Position numbers and translations under genes: made by a program. This document shows, one piece after another, positions 24,836 through 33,528 of a stretch of DNA of 64,000 bases. The stretch's first letter is position 1. Each line of letters starts with the position of its first letter. Below the pieces are notes generated by a model. It worked only from the letters and a program-made list of their open reading frames with translations, did not search any database and was not told where the DNA came from. Source of the stretch: an uncultured Eubacteriales bacterium (lineage in GTDB: Bacteria > Bacillota > Clostridia > Lachnospirales > Lachnospiraceae); the NCBI GenBank assembly GCA_900314885.1, contig OMWY01000008.1:48382-112381 (forward strand), read 5' to 3'.

Positions 24836-27497
24836 GAACCTTTTTTATTTCAACAGGAACCGCAGCTATGGCATCATCAATCTTAGAAGGATCCTTGCCT
24901 CCGGCCTGGGCCATATTAGGTCTTCCACCGCCGCCACCGGCTACGATAGGAGCGATAGCCTTGATGAGGTCTCCTGCCTTAATGCCCTTCTTTACTGTCT
25001 CATCACCGACCATGGCAATGAGATTAGCCTTGCCGTCCTTGCCGGACGCAAGGAATACTACACCATCGCCAAGCTTTGCCTTAAGATCGTCTCCAAGGTT
25101 TCTCAGCTCGCCCATATCGGTGTCGGCTACCTTGACGGCGAGAACCTTGACACCATTTACATCCTGCACGGAATCCATGACATTTCCAAGGGCACTCTTC
25201 GCTGCTGCCTGCTTTAAGGATTCATTTTCTGAGTGAGCCTCCTTAAGCTCTGCCTGCAGATGCTCTACCCTCTCAAGGAGCTTGGAAGGCTCGCTCTTAA
25301 GTGCCTTAGCAAGAGAATTAATAGTTTCTTCAAGACCGTCGTAATACTTGCGGACATTATTTCCGGTAATAGCCTCAATTCGTCTTACGCCTGCTGCCAC
25401 ACCGCTCTCCGACAAGATCTTAAACTGGCCGATAACTCCCGTATTCGTGACATGAGTTCCACCGCAGAATTCCTTAGAGTAGTCGCCCATCATAACAACT
25501 CTTACCTTATCGCCGTATTTCTCACCAAAGAGAGCCATAGCGCCGGTCTTCTTAGCTTCCTCAATAGACATGACCTTCGTAACAACAGGAAGATTCTCAC
25601 TTATCTTCTCATTTACGATATCCTCAACCTTCTTTATCTGGTCAGGTGTCATCGCCTCGAAGTGGCTGAAGTCAAACCTCGTTCTGTAAGCGTCCTGATA
25701 GGAGCCTGCCTGCTCTACATGAGTTCCGAGTACATCCCTCAGCGCTTTCTGAAGCAAATGGGTAGCGCTGTGGTTGCGGCAGGTAGCAAGTCTCGCCTCT
25801 TTGTCAACCTTAAGAGTAACCTTCTCGCCATTGGTAAACATGCCCTTGGTAACAGTTCCTATATGGGCAATCTTGCTACCCGCTACATGTACTGTGCTCT
25901 CTACCTTAAATGTACCGTTCGCGGACTCAATCAGGCCAATATCACCGACCTGGCCGCCCATTGTGCCGTAGAAAGGAGTAACATCAGTAATAATCGCTCC
26001 CTTCATACCGTCGGAAAGAGCGCTTGTTATAGCGTTTTCCTCATCCTCATCAGCGCTGTGAAGCTCAGCCAAGGCAATAATCTTAGCATCGAGCTCAGTC
26101 TTGTCATAGCCGTCAAACTCTGAAGTAAGGCCTGCGTCAATCTGCTCGTAAACTGTGGCATCGGCGCCCATGTAATTAGTGGTCTTACGGGCCTTTCTCG
26201 CTGTCTCGCGCTGATTAGCCATAGCTCTGTTAAAGCCATCCTCATCAAGCGTGAAGCCCTTTTCGGCAATGATTTCCTTTGTAAGGTCAAGAGGGAAGCC
26301 GAATGTATCATAAAGCTTAAAGGAATCCTCGCCCGAAAGGATGGTCTTACCTGACTTAGTAAGCTCATCCTCCATACCGTTAAGGATTTCCATACCCTGA
26401 TCGAGAGTTTTCTCGAACTTTTCCTCTTCCTTAGCAATAACATTTATAATAAAGTCACGCTTCTCTTCGAGCTCAGGATAACCATCCTTGCTGCCTCTTA
26501 TAACCGACTCGGCAAGCTTAGGAAGGAAAGAGCCCTCTATACCAAGCTTCCTTCCGTGACGGATGGCGCGACGTATGATTCTCCTAAGGACATAGCCCCT
26601 GCCTTCGTTCGAAGGCATGATTCCATCACTTATCATGAATGTCGTGGAACGGATATGGTCGGTAATAATACGGACACTAACATCACTTTCTTCAGTACCC
26701 GGCTTCTCATACTCCACACCGCCTGCCATAGAGCAGACATCATCACGAAGAGCCTTAAGTGTATCGACATCAAAAATAGAACCTACATCCTGAACAGCGA
26801 CCGCAAGTCTTTCGAGACCCATACCGGTATCGATGTTCTTCTGAATAAGGTCTGAATAATTTCCATGGCCATCATTGTTAAACTGTGAGAAAACGACGTT
26901 CCATACTTCCATGTATCTGTCGCCTTCACCGCCCATAACATCCTCAGGGCCTGTGCCGTATTTCTCACCACGGTCATAGTAGATTTCGGTACATGGACCG
27001 CAAGGACCCGAACCGTGCTCCCAGAAATTGTCTTCCTTGCCAAACTTATATATCCTGTCGGCAGGGATATTCATCTTCTTATTCCATATCTCGAAGGCTT
27101 CATCGTCTCCCTCATATACTGACGGATAGAGCCTGTCAGGATCAAGACCTACAACCTCTGTAAGAAATTCCCATGCCCACGGAATAGCCTCATTCTTAAA
27201 ATAATCACCGAATGAGAAATTCCCGAGCATTTCAAAAAATGTACCGTGTCTTGCGGTCTTGCCGACATTTTCAATATCACCGGTACGAATGCACTTCTGG
27301 CAGGTAGTTACCCTTCTTCTCGGCGGAATCTCCTGGCCTGTGAAGTATGGCTTAAGAGGCGCCATGCCTGAATTGATGATAAGAAGAGAATTGTCATTGT
27401 GCGGTACCAGCGAAAAGCTGTTCATCCTGAGATGTCCCTTCTCTTCGAAAAACCTTAAGAACATCTCTCTGAGTTCGTTTACTCCGTACGCCTTCAA
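24825..27497 (-). CDS. alaS: Alanyl-tRNA synthetase
   Basis: 890 residues, full length. Catalytic domain about 1-250 (NSGMAPLKPYFTG, WEHGSGPCGPCTEIYYD), editing domain with HSATHLLQKAL and C-terminal CGGTHV zinc ligands, and DHHA1 with GGGGGRPNMAQAGG. The start is a TTG (27497) nine bases after GGAGG; no ATG gives the conserved N-terminus. It lies 47 bases downstream of hisIE without a terminator between, and a weak promoter-like TATAAT (27528-27523) precedes it. Confidence 0.95.
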   Translation of the reverse strand: MKAYGVNELREMFLRFFEEKGHLRMNSFSLVPHNDNSLLIINSGMAPLKPYFTGQEIPPRRRVTTCQKCIRTGDIENVGKTARHGTFFEMLGNFSFGDYFKNEAIPWAWEFLTEVVGLDPDRLYPSVYEGDDEAFEIWNKKMNIPADRIYKFGKEDNFWEHGSGPCGPCTEIYYDRGEKYGTGPEDVMGGEGDRYMEVWNVVFSQFNNDGHGNYSDLIQKNIDTGMGLERLAVAVQDVGSIFDVDTLKALRDDVCSMAGGVEYEKPGTEESDVSVRIITDHIRSTTFMISDGIMPSNEGRGYVLRRIIRRAIRHGRKLGIEGSFLPKLAESVIRGSKDGYPELEEKRDFIINVIAKEEEKFEKTLDQGMEILNGMEDELTKSGKTILSGEDSFKLYDTFGFPLDLTKEIIAEKGFTLDEDGFNRAMANQRETARKARKTTNYMGADATVYEQIDAGLTSEFDGYDKTELDAKIIALAELHSADEDEENAITSALSDGMKGAIITDVTPFYGTMGGQVGDIGLIESANGTFKVESTVHVAGSKIAHIGTVTKGMFTNGEKVTLKVDKEARLATCRNHSATHLLQKALRDVLGTHVEQAGSYQDAYRTRFDFSHFEAMTPDQIKKVEDIVNEKISENLPVVTKVMSIEEAKKTGAMALFGEKYGDKVRVVMMGDYSKEFCGGTHVTNTGVIGQFKILSESGVAAGVRRIEAITGNNVRKYYDGLEETINSLAKALKSEPSKLLERVEHLQAELKEAHSENESLKQAAAKSALGNVMDSVQDVNGVKVLAVKVADTDMGELRNLGDDLKAKLGDGVVFLASGKDGKANLIAMVGDETVKKGIKAGDLIKAIAPIVAGGGGGRPNMAQAGGKDPSKIDDAIAAVPVEIKKVLDK

Positions 27498-27544
27498 AAT
27501 TAGTAGCCTCCAGTTAAATCTTATTATATATTAGCACCCGGTAG

Positions 27545-28810
27545 TCATTCACGGCTTGCAAGCTCTTCACATATATCCTCCCACTTAAGGCCGCTGTCAG
27601 CCATAAGCACCATAAGGTGATACATGTAATCAGCTATCTCATAGCGAAGCTCAGCACGGTCAGGATTTTTAGCCGCTATTACTATTTCCGTAGACTCCTC
27701 GCCGCATTTCTTGAGAATCTTATCTATACCCTTGTCAAAGAGGTAATTCGTATAAGAGCCTTCCTTCGGGTGCTCCTTTCTGTCCATAATCGTATTATAT
27801 ACATCATCAAATACAGAAAGCGAGCCCGTTTCACGCCTGTTATCCTCGAATTTCGCAAGGTCAGTGTAGAAGCATGAGTGATGACCCGTGTGGCAGGCAG
27901 CGCCGACCTGGTGGACCTTCGCAAGTATCGTATCCTTATCACAGTCTATTGACAGAGATACAACGTATTGAAAATGTCCCGACGTGTCGCCCTTCTCCCA
28001 CAGCTCATGTCTGCTTCTGCTATAGTAGTTCATTTTACCGGTCGCAACAGTCCTATTATAAGACTCTTCGTTCATATATGCAAGCATTAAAACTTCTCCG
28101 GTGTCAAAATCTGTTGTGACACACGGTATAAGACCGTCAGAATTGAGCTTGAATTCTGAAAATGGAATAGCGCTTTTAGCCTCATAGACAGGGATTCCTG
28201 AAGTCTTAAGCTCTTCCTTAATCTTCCTTACATCCTTTCCCTGATAGAGAGTCGTAGCGACACCGCCTGTGACCTCATACTTAAGAAGAGATGTAAGATC
28301 ATGCCTCTTAAGGCTGTCCCTCAGAAATACCGTGAATCCGCTATTCTTAAGCCTCTCAAAGAAAGCGTCGGAATCATCCACATGCTTTATCATGATGTTG
28401 GTGATTCCCATTTCCTTTATTTTCCGGAACCTTTCTTCCGTACATTCATCCTTTGAATAGTCGAGCTCAAGACCCACTCTGTCAGCGCCAAATCTCGCAA
28501 GACCCGCGGCTACAGCCTCCATATCTGATGTAAGCCTCATATAGACGGTCTCGGCACCGGTGTAGTAAGCCTTCTTTATATCCTCAAATCTCCCCGCGTA
28601 GATACCCGTCTTAAAGCGTATCCCGCATTTCTCATGAATTTTCCGAAGTTTAGAAAAAAATTCCTCGCGAACCTCGCCATCGGTCGAGAAATCATATATA
28701 TAGACCCCGTCCATCCCGTTTTTCTGATATTCCGAGACAAGATTAGCAAGTTTTTCCTCATTTTCGCTTATAGCGTTTATATCCGCGTACAGAAGCTTCA
28801 TATTTTCCAT
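27545..28810 (-). CDS. hisI: HisIE with an N-terminal HisA-like barrel
   Basis: 421 residues in three parts. About 1-205 resembles a HisA/HisF-type TIM barrel ([39 protein letters not shown]), but the usual phosphate-binding and Asp motifs are not clear. About 215-320 is HisI, phosphoribosyl-AMP cyclohydrolase ([36 protein letters not shown] with zinc Cys). About 330-415 is HisE, phosphoribosyl-ATP diphosphatase ([29 protein letters not shown]). Steps 2 and 3 of histidine synthesis are thus covered. The start shares a base with the hisB stop. Confidence 0.9.
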   Translation of the reverse strand: MENMKLLYADINAISENEEKLANLVSEYQKNGMDGVYIYDFSTDGEVREEFFSKLRKIHEKCGIRFKTGIYAGRFEDIKKAYYTGAETVYMRLTSDMEAVAAGLARFGADRVGLELDYSKDECTEERFRKIKEMGITNIMIKHVDDSDAFFERLKNSGFTVFLRDSLKRHDLTSLLKYEVTGGVATTLYQGKDVRKIKEELKTSGIPVYEAKSAIPFSEFKLNSDGLIPCVTTDFDTGEVLMLAYMNEESYNRTVATGKMNYYSRSRHELWEKGDTSGHFQYVVSLSIDCDKDTILAKVHQVGAACHTGHHSCFYTDLAKFEDNRRETGSLSVFDDVYNTIMDRKEHPKEGSYTNYLFDKGIDKILKKCGEESTEIVIAAKNPDRAELRYEIADYMYHLMVLMADSGLKWEDICEELASRE

Positions 28811-29397
28811 TATAATTTTCCCTTCGCTGAAAGCACACCGTTTACGTGCGGGTCAATATCAACCGCCTCTCTCAGGGCTCTCGCAAATGCCTTGAAGGAA
28901 GCTTCTATAATATGGTGAGTATTTTCGCCCGCAAGCTCTCTTATATGGAGATTCATCATCGCGCTGTATGAAACCGCGTAGAAGAATTCCTTTACGAGTT
29001 CACTTGAAAATGATCCGACCATCTCGAAAGGAAGCCTCAGGTCATAGCCTAAATAAGGCCTTCCGCAGAGGTCAAGGGCGCACACCACAAGCGCCTCATC
29101 CATAGGAAGCACGTACTGGCCGTACCGATGGATTCCCTTCTTATCTCCGACAGCCTCCCCTATAGCCTGTCCTAAGACGATTCCTATATCCTCAGTCGTA
29201 TGGTGGCCGTCCACGTATAAATCGCCATGACATTTGCAGACGAGGTCGAAGAAGCCGTGCTTGGCAAATGAGTTAAGCATGTGATCGAGGAAGCCTATGC
29301 CCGTCTCTATGTCAGCCTTCCCCGTGCCATCGAGATTAAGCTCAAGGTGAATATCTGTTTCAAGTGTTTTCCTGTCTATTACAGCGCTTCTAGCCAT
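28810..29397 (-). CDS. hisB: Imidazoleglycerol-phosphate dehydratase
   Basis: 195 residues, the standard monofunctional length, taking the ATG at 29397 (AGAGGG eight bases upstream) rather than a GTG nine bases earlier. Metal-binding motifs are [25 protein letters not shown], and [14 protein letters not shown] near the C-terminus. Step 6 of histidine synthesis (Mn-dependent dehydration). Follows hisD by 13 bases. Confidence 0.95.
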   Translation of the reverse strand: MARSAVIDRKTLETDIHLELNLDGTGKADIETGIGFLDHMLNSFAKHGFFDLVCKCHGDLYVDGHHTTEDIGIVLGQAIGEAVGDKKGIHRYGQYVLPMDEALVVCALDLCGRPYLGYDLRLPFEMVGSFSSELVKEFFYAVSYSAMMNLHIRELAGENTHHIIEASFKAFARALREAVDIDPHVNGVLSAKGKL

Positions 29398-29410
29398 ATT
29401 TTCCACCCTC

Positions 29411-30706
29411 TCATTCGTCCTTAAATCTTACTGCGATTGAATTAGCGTGAGCCGTAAGTCCCTCTGCCTTGGCAAAATACTCTATATCCTCGTGAAGCTC
29501 CTTTAGAGCAGGCCTTGAGTAAAATATTACGCTTGACTTCTTAATAAAATCATCAACGCCAAGAGGCGAGAAGAACTTCGCGGTGCCGCTTGTAGGAAGC
29601 ACGTGGTCCGGCCCTGCCATATAATCTCCAAGAGGCTCACTGGACCATTCACCTATAAATATAGCGCCTGCGTTTCTTACCTTCGTCATAGCGTCAAAGG
29701 GATTAGCCGTAATTATCTCAAGGTGCTCGCTCGCTATCTGATTAACGCAGTCTATCGCCTCGTCCATGTCCTTCGCTATCAATATATATCCGTAATTTTC
29801 AAGTGACTTTTCGATAATCTCCTTACGACTTAAGGTCGGAACAAATTTATCTATCCACTTAGCGACCTCATCAGCTAATTTTTCTGATGTCGTAACTAAG
29901 ATAGCGCTAGCCATCTGATCGTGCTCAGCCTGAGAAAGAAGGTCGGCAGCAACGTACTCGGGATTCGCCGTATCATCGGCAAGTACCATAACCTCTGACG
30001 GTCCGGCGACAGAATCTATGCTAACCAGGCCGTACACAGACTTCTTAGCGAGAGCCACGTAAATATTCCCAGGGCCCACAATCTTATCAACCTTAGGAAT
30101 AGTCTCGGTTCCATACGCAAGGGCAGCTATAGCCTGGGCTCCGCCAACCTTGTATATTTCGGTAACTCCCGCCTCATGGGCTGCTACAAGGGTGCCCTCG
30201 TATATTTTACCATCTTTTCCCGGCGGTGTCACCATAATTATATTATCGACTCCCGCTACCTTCGCAGGAACTACGTTCATAAGAACACTTGATGGGTATG
30301 CTGCCTTTCCGCCCGGAACATAAACACCGACGTTCTTAAGCGGAGTTATTTTCTGGCCTAATATAGTCCCATCAGGCTTAGGAATAAAAAAGGAATTCCT
30401 TAACTGGTGTTCGTGATATTCACGGATATTTTTTATTGCCTTCCTTATAACCTCTACGAACCTATCTTCGACCTTATTATAGGCTTCCTTTATTTCGTCA
30501 TCAGTGACCCTTATATTTGATGCGTTGATATCCGCGCCGTCAAATTTTTTAGTATAAGAAAATACAGCCTCGTCTCCCTTGGCCTTAACCTCAGCAAGTA
30601 TCGCGTCTACCCTCTCCTGGTACTCACCAAAAGAAGACGGACTTCTCTTAATAAGGTTCTCTTCTATATTTTTTCTAGTCTCAGCGTTTAACTTTATCTT
30701 TTTCAT
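29411..30706 (-). CDS. hisD: Histidinol dehydrogenase
   Basis: 431 residues, normal length. Zinc and catalytic residues lie in DLLSQAEHDQMASAILV and SEHLEI, with GPGNIYVALAKK and DSVAGPSEVMVLADD around the NAD site. It oxidises histidinol to histidine in two steps. In an uninterrupted operon it would follow hisG directly; here the toxin-immunity pair intervenes, ending 15 bases upstream of hisD. Confidence 0.96.
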   Translation of the reverse strand: MKKIKLNAETRKNIEENLIKRSPSSFGEYQERVDAILAEVKAKGDEAVFSYTKKFDGADINASNIRVTDDEIKEAYNKVEDRFVEVIRKAIKNIREYHEHQLRNSFFIPKPDGTILGQKITPLKNVGVYVPGGKAAYPSSVLMNVVPAKVAGVDNIIMVTPPGKDGKIYEGTLVAAHEAGVTEIYKVGGAQAIAALAYGTETIPKVDKIVGPGNIYVALAKKSVYGLVSIDSVAGPSEVMVLADDTANPEYVAADLLSQAEHDQMASAILVTTSEKLADEVAKWIDKFVPTLSRKEIIEKSLENYGYILIAKDMDEAIDCVNQIASEHLEIITANPFDAMTKVRNAGAIFIGEWSSEPLGDYMAGPDHVLPTSGTAKFFSPLGVDDFIKKSSVIFYSRPALKELHEDIEYFAKAEGLTAHANSIAVRFKDE

Positions 30707-30721
30707 TTTCCTCGTTCCTCC

Positions 30722-31216
30722 TTAGTTATTTTTCAATCTGGCTGATACCATAGCCCTTTTAAATTCCTCATCACTAACCTCAATGCGCTTTACTTTCATA
30801 TCACTGTTTTCTTTGCTGAAATGATAAATTTTCTCAACATATAGTTTATCGCAATCAGAAAGAAAAATAATTTTACTTGCCTCATTCTTATCGCACTGAG
30901 TCCAACCACTGCCTTGAGAGTCATGAAGAACCAACAGACCTACTTCATTCTTCTCGATATCAGGTACCCTATGCAGTTCTGCGCCTTCATCTACATTCCA
31001 GCTGATATTACTCTCCACAGAATCTCTATAATCAACATAAAAATGCAAATCATATATTTCCTGTAGCTTGGAATCTGACATAGAAATCCCTTTTATGTAA
31101 TAATCGCCACGGTTTTCAAAACTTTCATCCGCTTTACTGACATCATGCGTCATTATCATTGGTCTATTGCGAAAATTACTGTAATTATAAACCTTGTTAC
31201 CATATAATGCAAACAT
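30722..31216 (-). CDS. Probable immunity protein of the adjacent LXG toxin
   Basis: 164 residues from the ATG at 31216 (GGAAAGTGAG just upstream); the frame also opens at a TTG at 31270 with no site. Acidic, no signal peptide or transmembrane helix. Readable segments are MFALYGNKVYNYSNFRNRPM, NVDEGAELHRVPDIEKNEVG and GWTQCDKNEASKIIFLSDCD. I do not recognise a named family. Its place directly after an LXG toxin gene, in the same direction, and its small cytosolic character are the basis for calling it immunity. Confidence 0.6.
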   Translation of the reverse strand: MFALYGNKVYNYSNFRNRPMIMTHDVSKADESFENRGDYYIKGISMSDSKLQEIYDLHFYVDYRDSVESNISWNVDEGAELHRVPDIEKNEVGLLVLHDSQGSGWTQCDKNEASKIIFLSDCDKLYVEKIYHFSKENSDMKVKRIEVSDEEFKRAMVSARLKNN

Positions 31217-31270
31217 ATAAATCTCACTTTCCAATGTGGTCTGTAAAACCAAAACCATCATAAACAGCAA

Positions 31271-32851
31271 TCATCTTCTCGTTATGAAACTTGTCAATTT
31301 TAAAAATCGCTGCATCGCTGATATAATTCCCTTATATTCCCCGTTAAGATATTTTATCACGTCGTCTTTAGGGATAACCTTTTGCATTACGGTATTAGGA
31401 GTTATTTTTGGGACTGAATTTCGTATATCCTGTAGCCTCGTTCTTTCTGCGGATGACAAACCATTTGATAGCTCAGATATCGTTATGCCTCCATTAAGGT
31501 TTTCATTCAACCGGCATGTAGAATTACAATTTATTTCAATTGTCATCTTTTTCGTTTCGCTAGAAAGAGAATTTTCAAATGATTCACTGCTCTTAAAAGA
31601 ATCAGCGCAAAACTTAAGATAAGTTTCTTTAGCAGATTCTGTAAGATTATGATCATTTATATCCTTGGCAGAACATACAATTTTAGTTTCTTTTACAAAT
31701 AATTGTCCTTCCATTACATCAGAAGAAAGTTTTCCGCCTATCATGCCACCAATTAATCGAGCGGTCTGAACCTCATTTTCATCAGCGCCAAAATTATTAG
31801 CAACTGTAGCACTAAGTTCACCGGTAGCACCTCCAAAGCCCAAAGAAGTTATGGTTTTACCGGCAACTTGGGCTGCACCTCGAAAAGTAACAGGATTTGC
31901 TTTTCCTACGGGAGCAAAAACTGACGACGCAAGTCCAAAAACAAATTCCGTGTCATTATAAAACGTTCTATCTCCATTAAATAATGGACTATAAAGTAGT
32001 GGATTTGGTGCAACTGTAGTCGCATCTCCTATGCTACCGTAATATATATCGGCTGTTCCTTCTATTGTATCACTCGTGCCAAACAAAGCGCTACCTGTCC
32101 CTGCTGCCAGGCCTAAATACGCAACCACAGGAGTTGCTGCTCCGGCAGTTAATATTACACATGCTATGCCCCCTGCAGCTAACGATATTCCTCCTATCGT
32201 CTTCCATACGCCAGCGGACTTCCGATCATCAGCATTAAGTGTATAAGTTATTTTCTCCCAGTCGGCTTCGTATTCACTCTGATGAACGTTGTGGTTATTT
32301 ACCGCAACATTTACGAGGTTCACAAGGTTTACCAAGTCGGGACTTGTAGGAAATGTACCAAGCTTATAAAGGCTGACATTTGAGTAATTTAATTTTATAT
32401 TTTCAAGGTTCTTATTTAGTGCTGTGATAAGCGGTATAATATCAGACTTTATTTTCTTATATGTATTCTTTTCGTGATCCGTTACGTCCTGCATATCATT
32501 GGTGTCACAGCTGTCCTTATTTAAATCCTTCTTAAAATCTTGTAGTTCCTCCTGTATAAGGTTGAATTTCTTTGAGTTGTCAATAGAACCATACTCAATC
32601 AAATAAACACCGATATAATCGAGCATTGTCTGAGCTATTATCTCGGCTGACTGTAATATTGTCATTACCACTTCGCTAAGGTAAGCTTTAATAGTATCTG
32701 CCGTTGCGCCTTTAAATGATTCGTCATCTATAAGAGACTGAACGGACTGTTTACACTCTTCAGCGTTATCCAAGAAATCTCCCAAATTGTCTCTATAAAG
32801 TTTTACCAGAGACTTTATATCCTGATACTTAATTCTAAATGGTTCGGCCAT
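31271..32851 (-). CDS. LXG-type polymorphic toxin, C-terminus apparently frameshifted
   Basis: 526 residues. About 1-200 is an LXG/WXG100-like helical export domain (FRIKYQDIKSLVKLYRDNLG, then SFKGATADTIKAYLSEVV). About 215-260 is a Gly/Ala-rich hydrophobic segment (GGISLAAGGIACVILTAGAA) as in type VII-secreted toxins. A glycine-rich pretoxin region follows, then a C-terminal part ending VIPKDDVIKYLNGEYKG before an unconvincing tail. In the other frame the tail reads ISDAAIFKIDKFHNEK and stops at 31224, seven bases before the immunity start. AAAGGGGG precedes the ATG. No secretion genes are nearby. Confidence 0.75.
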   Translation of the reverse strand: MAEPFRIKYQDIKSLVKLYRDNLGDFLDNAEECKQSVQSLIDDESFKGATADTIKAYLSEVVMTILQSAEIIAQTMLDYIGVYLIEYGSIDNSKKFNLIQEELQDFKKDLNKDSCDTNDMQDVTDHEKNTYKKIKSDIIPLITALNKNLENIKLNYSNVSLYKLGTFPTSPDLVNLVNLVNVAVNNHNVHQSEYEADWEKITYTLNADDRKSAGVWKTIGGISLAAGGIACVILTAGAATPVVAYLGLAAGTGSALFGTSDTIEGTADIYYGSIGDATTVAPNPLLYSPLFNGDRTFYNDTEFVFGLASSVFAPVGKANPVTFRGAAQVAGKTITSLGFGGATGELSATVANNFGADENEVQTARLIGGMIGGKLSSDVMEGQLFVKETKIVCSAKDINDHNLTESAKETYLKFCADSFKSSESFENSLSSETKKMTIEINCNSTCRLNENLNGGITISELSNGLSSAERTRLQDIRNSVPKITPNTVMQKVIPKDDVIKYLNGEYKGIISAMQRFLKLTSFITRR

Positions 32852-32873
32852 GTATCCCCCTTTAATGTTATCA

Positions 32874-32890
32874 TTAGTAATATTTACTAA
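32874..32890. promoter_or_regulatory. Perfect palindrome at the hisG-toxin junction
   Basis: TTAGTAATATTTACTAA: seven-base arms around TAT, overlapping the hisG stop and lying 23 bases before the toxin start. A TTGCAA-17-AATGAT promoter-like pair on the minus strand spans it. It could be an operator giving the cassette its own control, or an insertion footprint. Confidence 0.4.
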
Positions 32891-33528
32891 TTTTGCAAAT
32901 TCGCAGTCAATTTGTCAATAATTTCGTTTATTCTGCTCTTTTCCATCTTCATGCTGGTCTCGTTTACAACCATGCGGGCCGACAGCGGAAGGACCTCCTC
33001 GAAGACGACAAGGCCATTCTCGCGAAGAGTGGTTCCTGTCTCCACTATATCACAAATGACCTCCGAAAGTCCAACAATAGGCGCAAGCTCTATGGAACCG
33101 TTTAGCTTGATAATTTCCACGGTCTGGTGGCGCTTATTATAAAAATAATCCTTCGCGATATTAGGGTACTTTGTCGCTACCCTTATAAGGCTTCCGTTAT
33201 CAAGGACCTCACGAGACTTAGGAAGGCCCGCTATACACATTTTACACTTTCCAAAGCCAAGGTCAAGTACCTCGTATAATTTTCTGCCCTCTTCAGCTAT
33301 AGTGTCCTCACCGACAATTCCTATGTCAGCCGCTCCGTACTCCACGTAGGTCGGGACATCAGGGGCCTTCGCAAGGAAAAATCTCATACCTGCTTCCTTA
33401 TTTTCAAAGATAAGCTTCCTCGTGTCAGGGTCCTCCATTTCCTCGCACGGAAAACCGGCTTTCGTGAAAAGAGCCATGGCCTTCTTCGCAAGCCTCCCCT
33501 TAGCGAGGGCAACTGTAATATATCTCAC
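32887..33528 (-). CDS. hisG: ATP phosphoribosyltransferase, short form
   Basis: 213 residues, the short HisG that needs HisZ as regulatory subunit. Landmarks: TVALAKGRLAKKAM at the start, KAPDVPTYVEYGAADIGIVG and the PRPP loop ICDIVETGTTLRENGL. First step of histidine synthesis. It overlaps hisZ by four bases (ATGA), consistent with stoichiometric expression. Confidence 0.95.
   Translation of the reverse strand: MRYITVALAKGRLAKKAMALFTKAGFPCEEMEDPDTRKLIFENKEAGMRFFLAKAPDVPTYVEYGAADIGIVGEDTIAEEGRKLYEVLDLGFGKCKMCIAGLPKSREVLDNGSLIRVATKYPNIAKDYFYNKRHQTVEIIKLNGSIELAPIVGLSEVICDIVETGTTLRENGLVVFEEVLPLSARMVVNETSMKMEKSRINEIIDKLTANLQN

Noticed and set aside
22917..26123. Long plus-strand open frames opposite phoH operon and alaS (for example 25233-26123)
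   Set aside because: They are antisense to clearly conserved genes, lack ribosome sites and show no family features.
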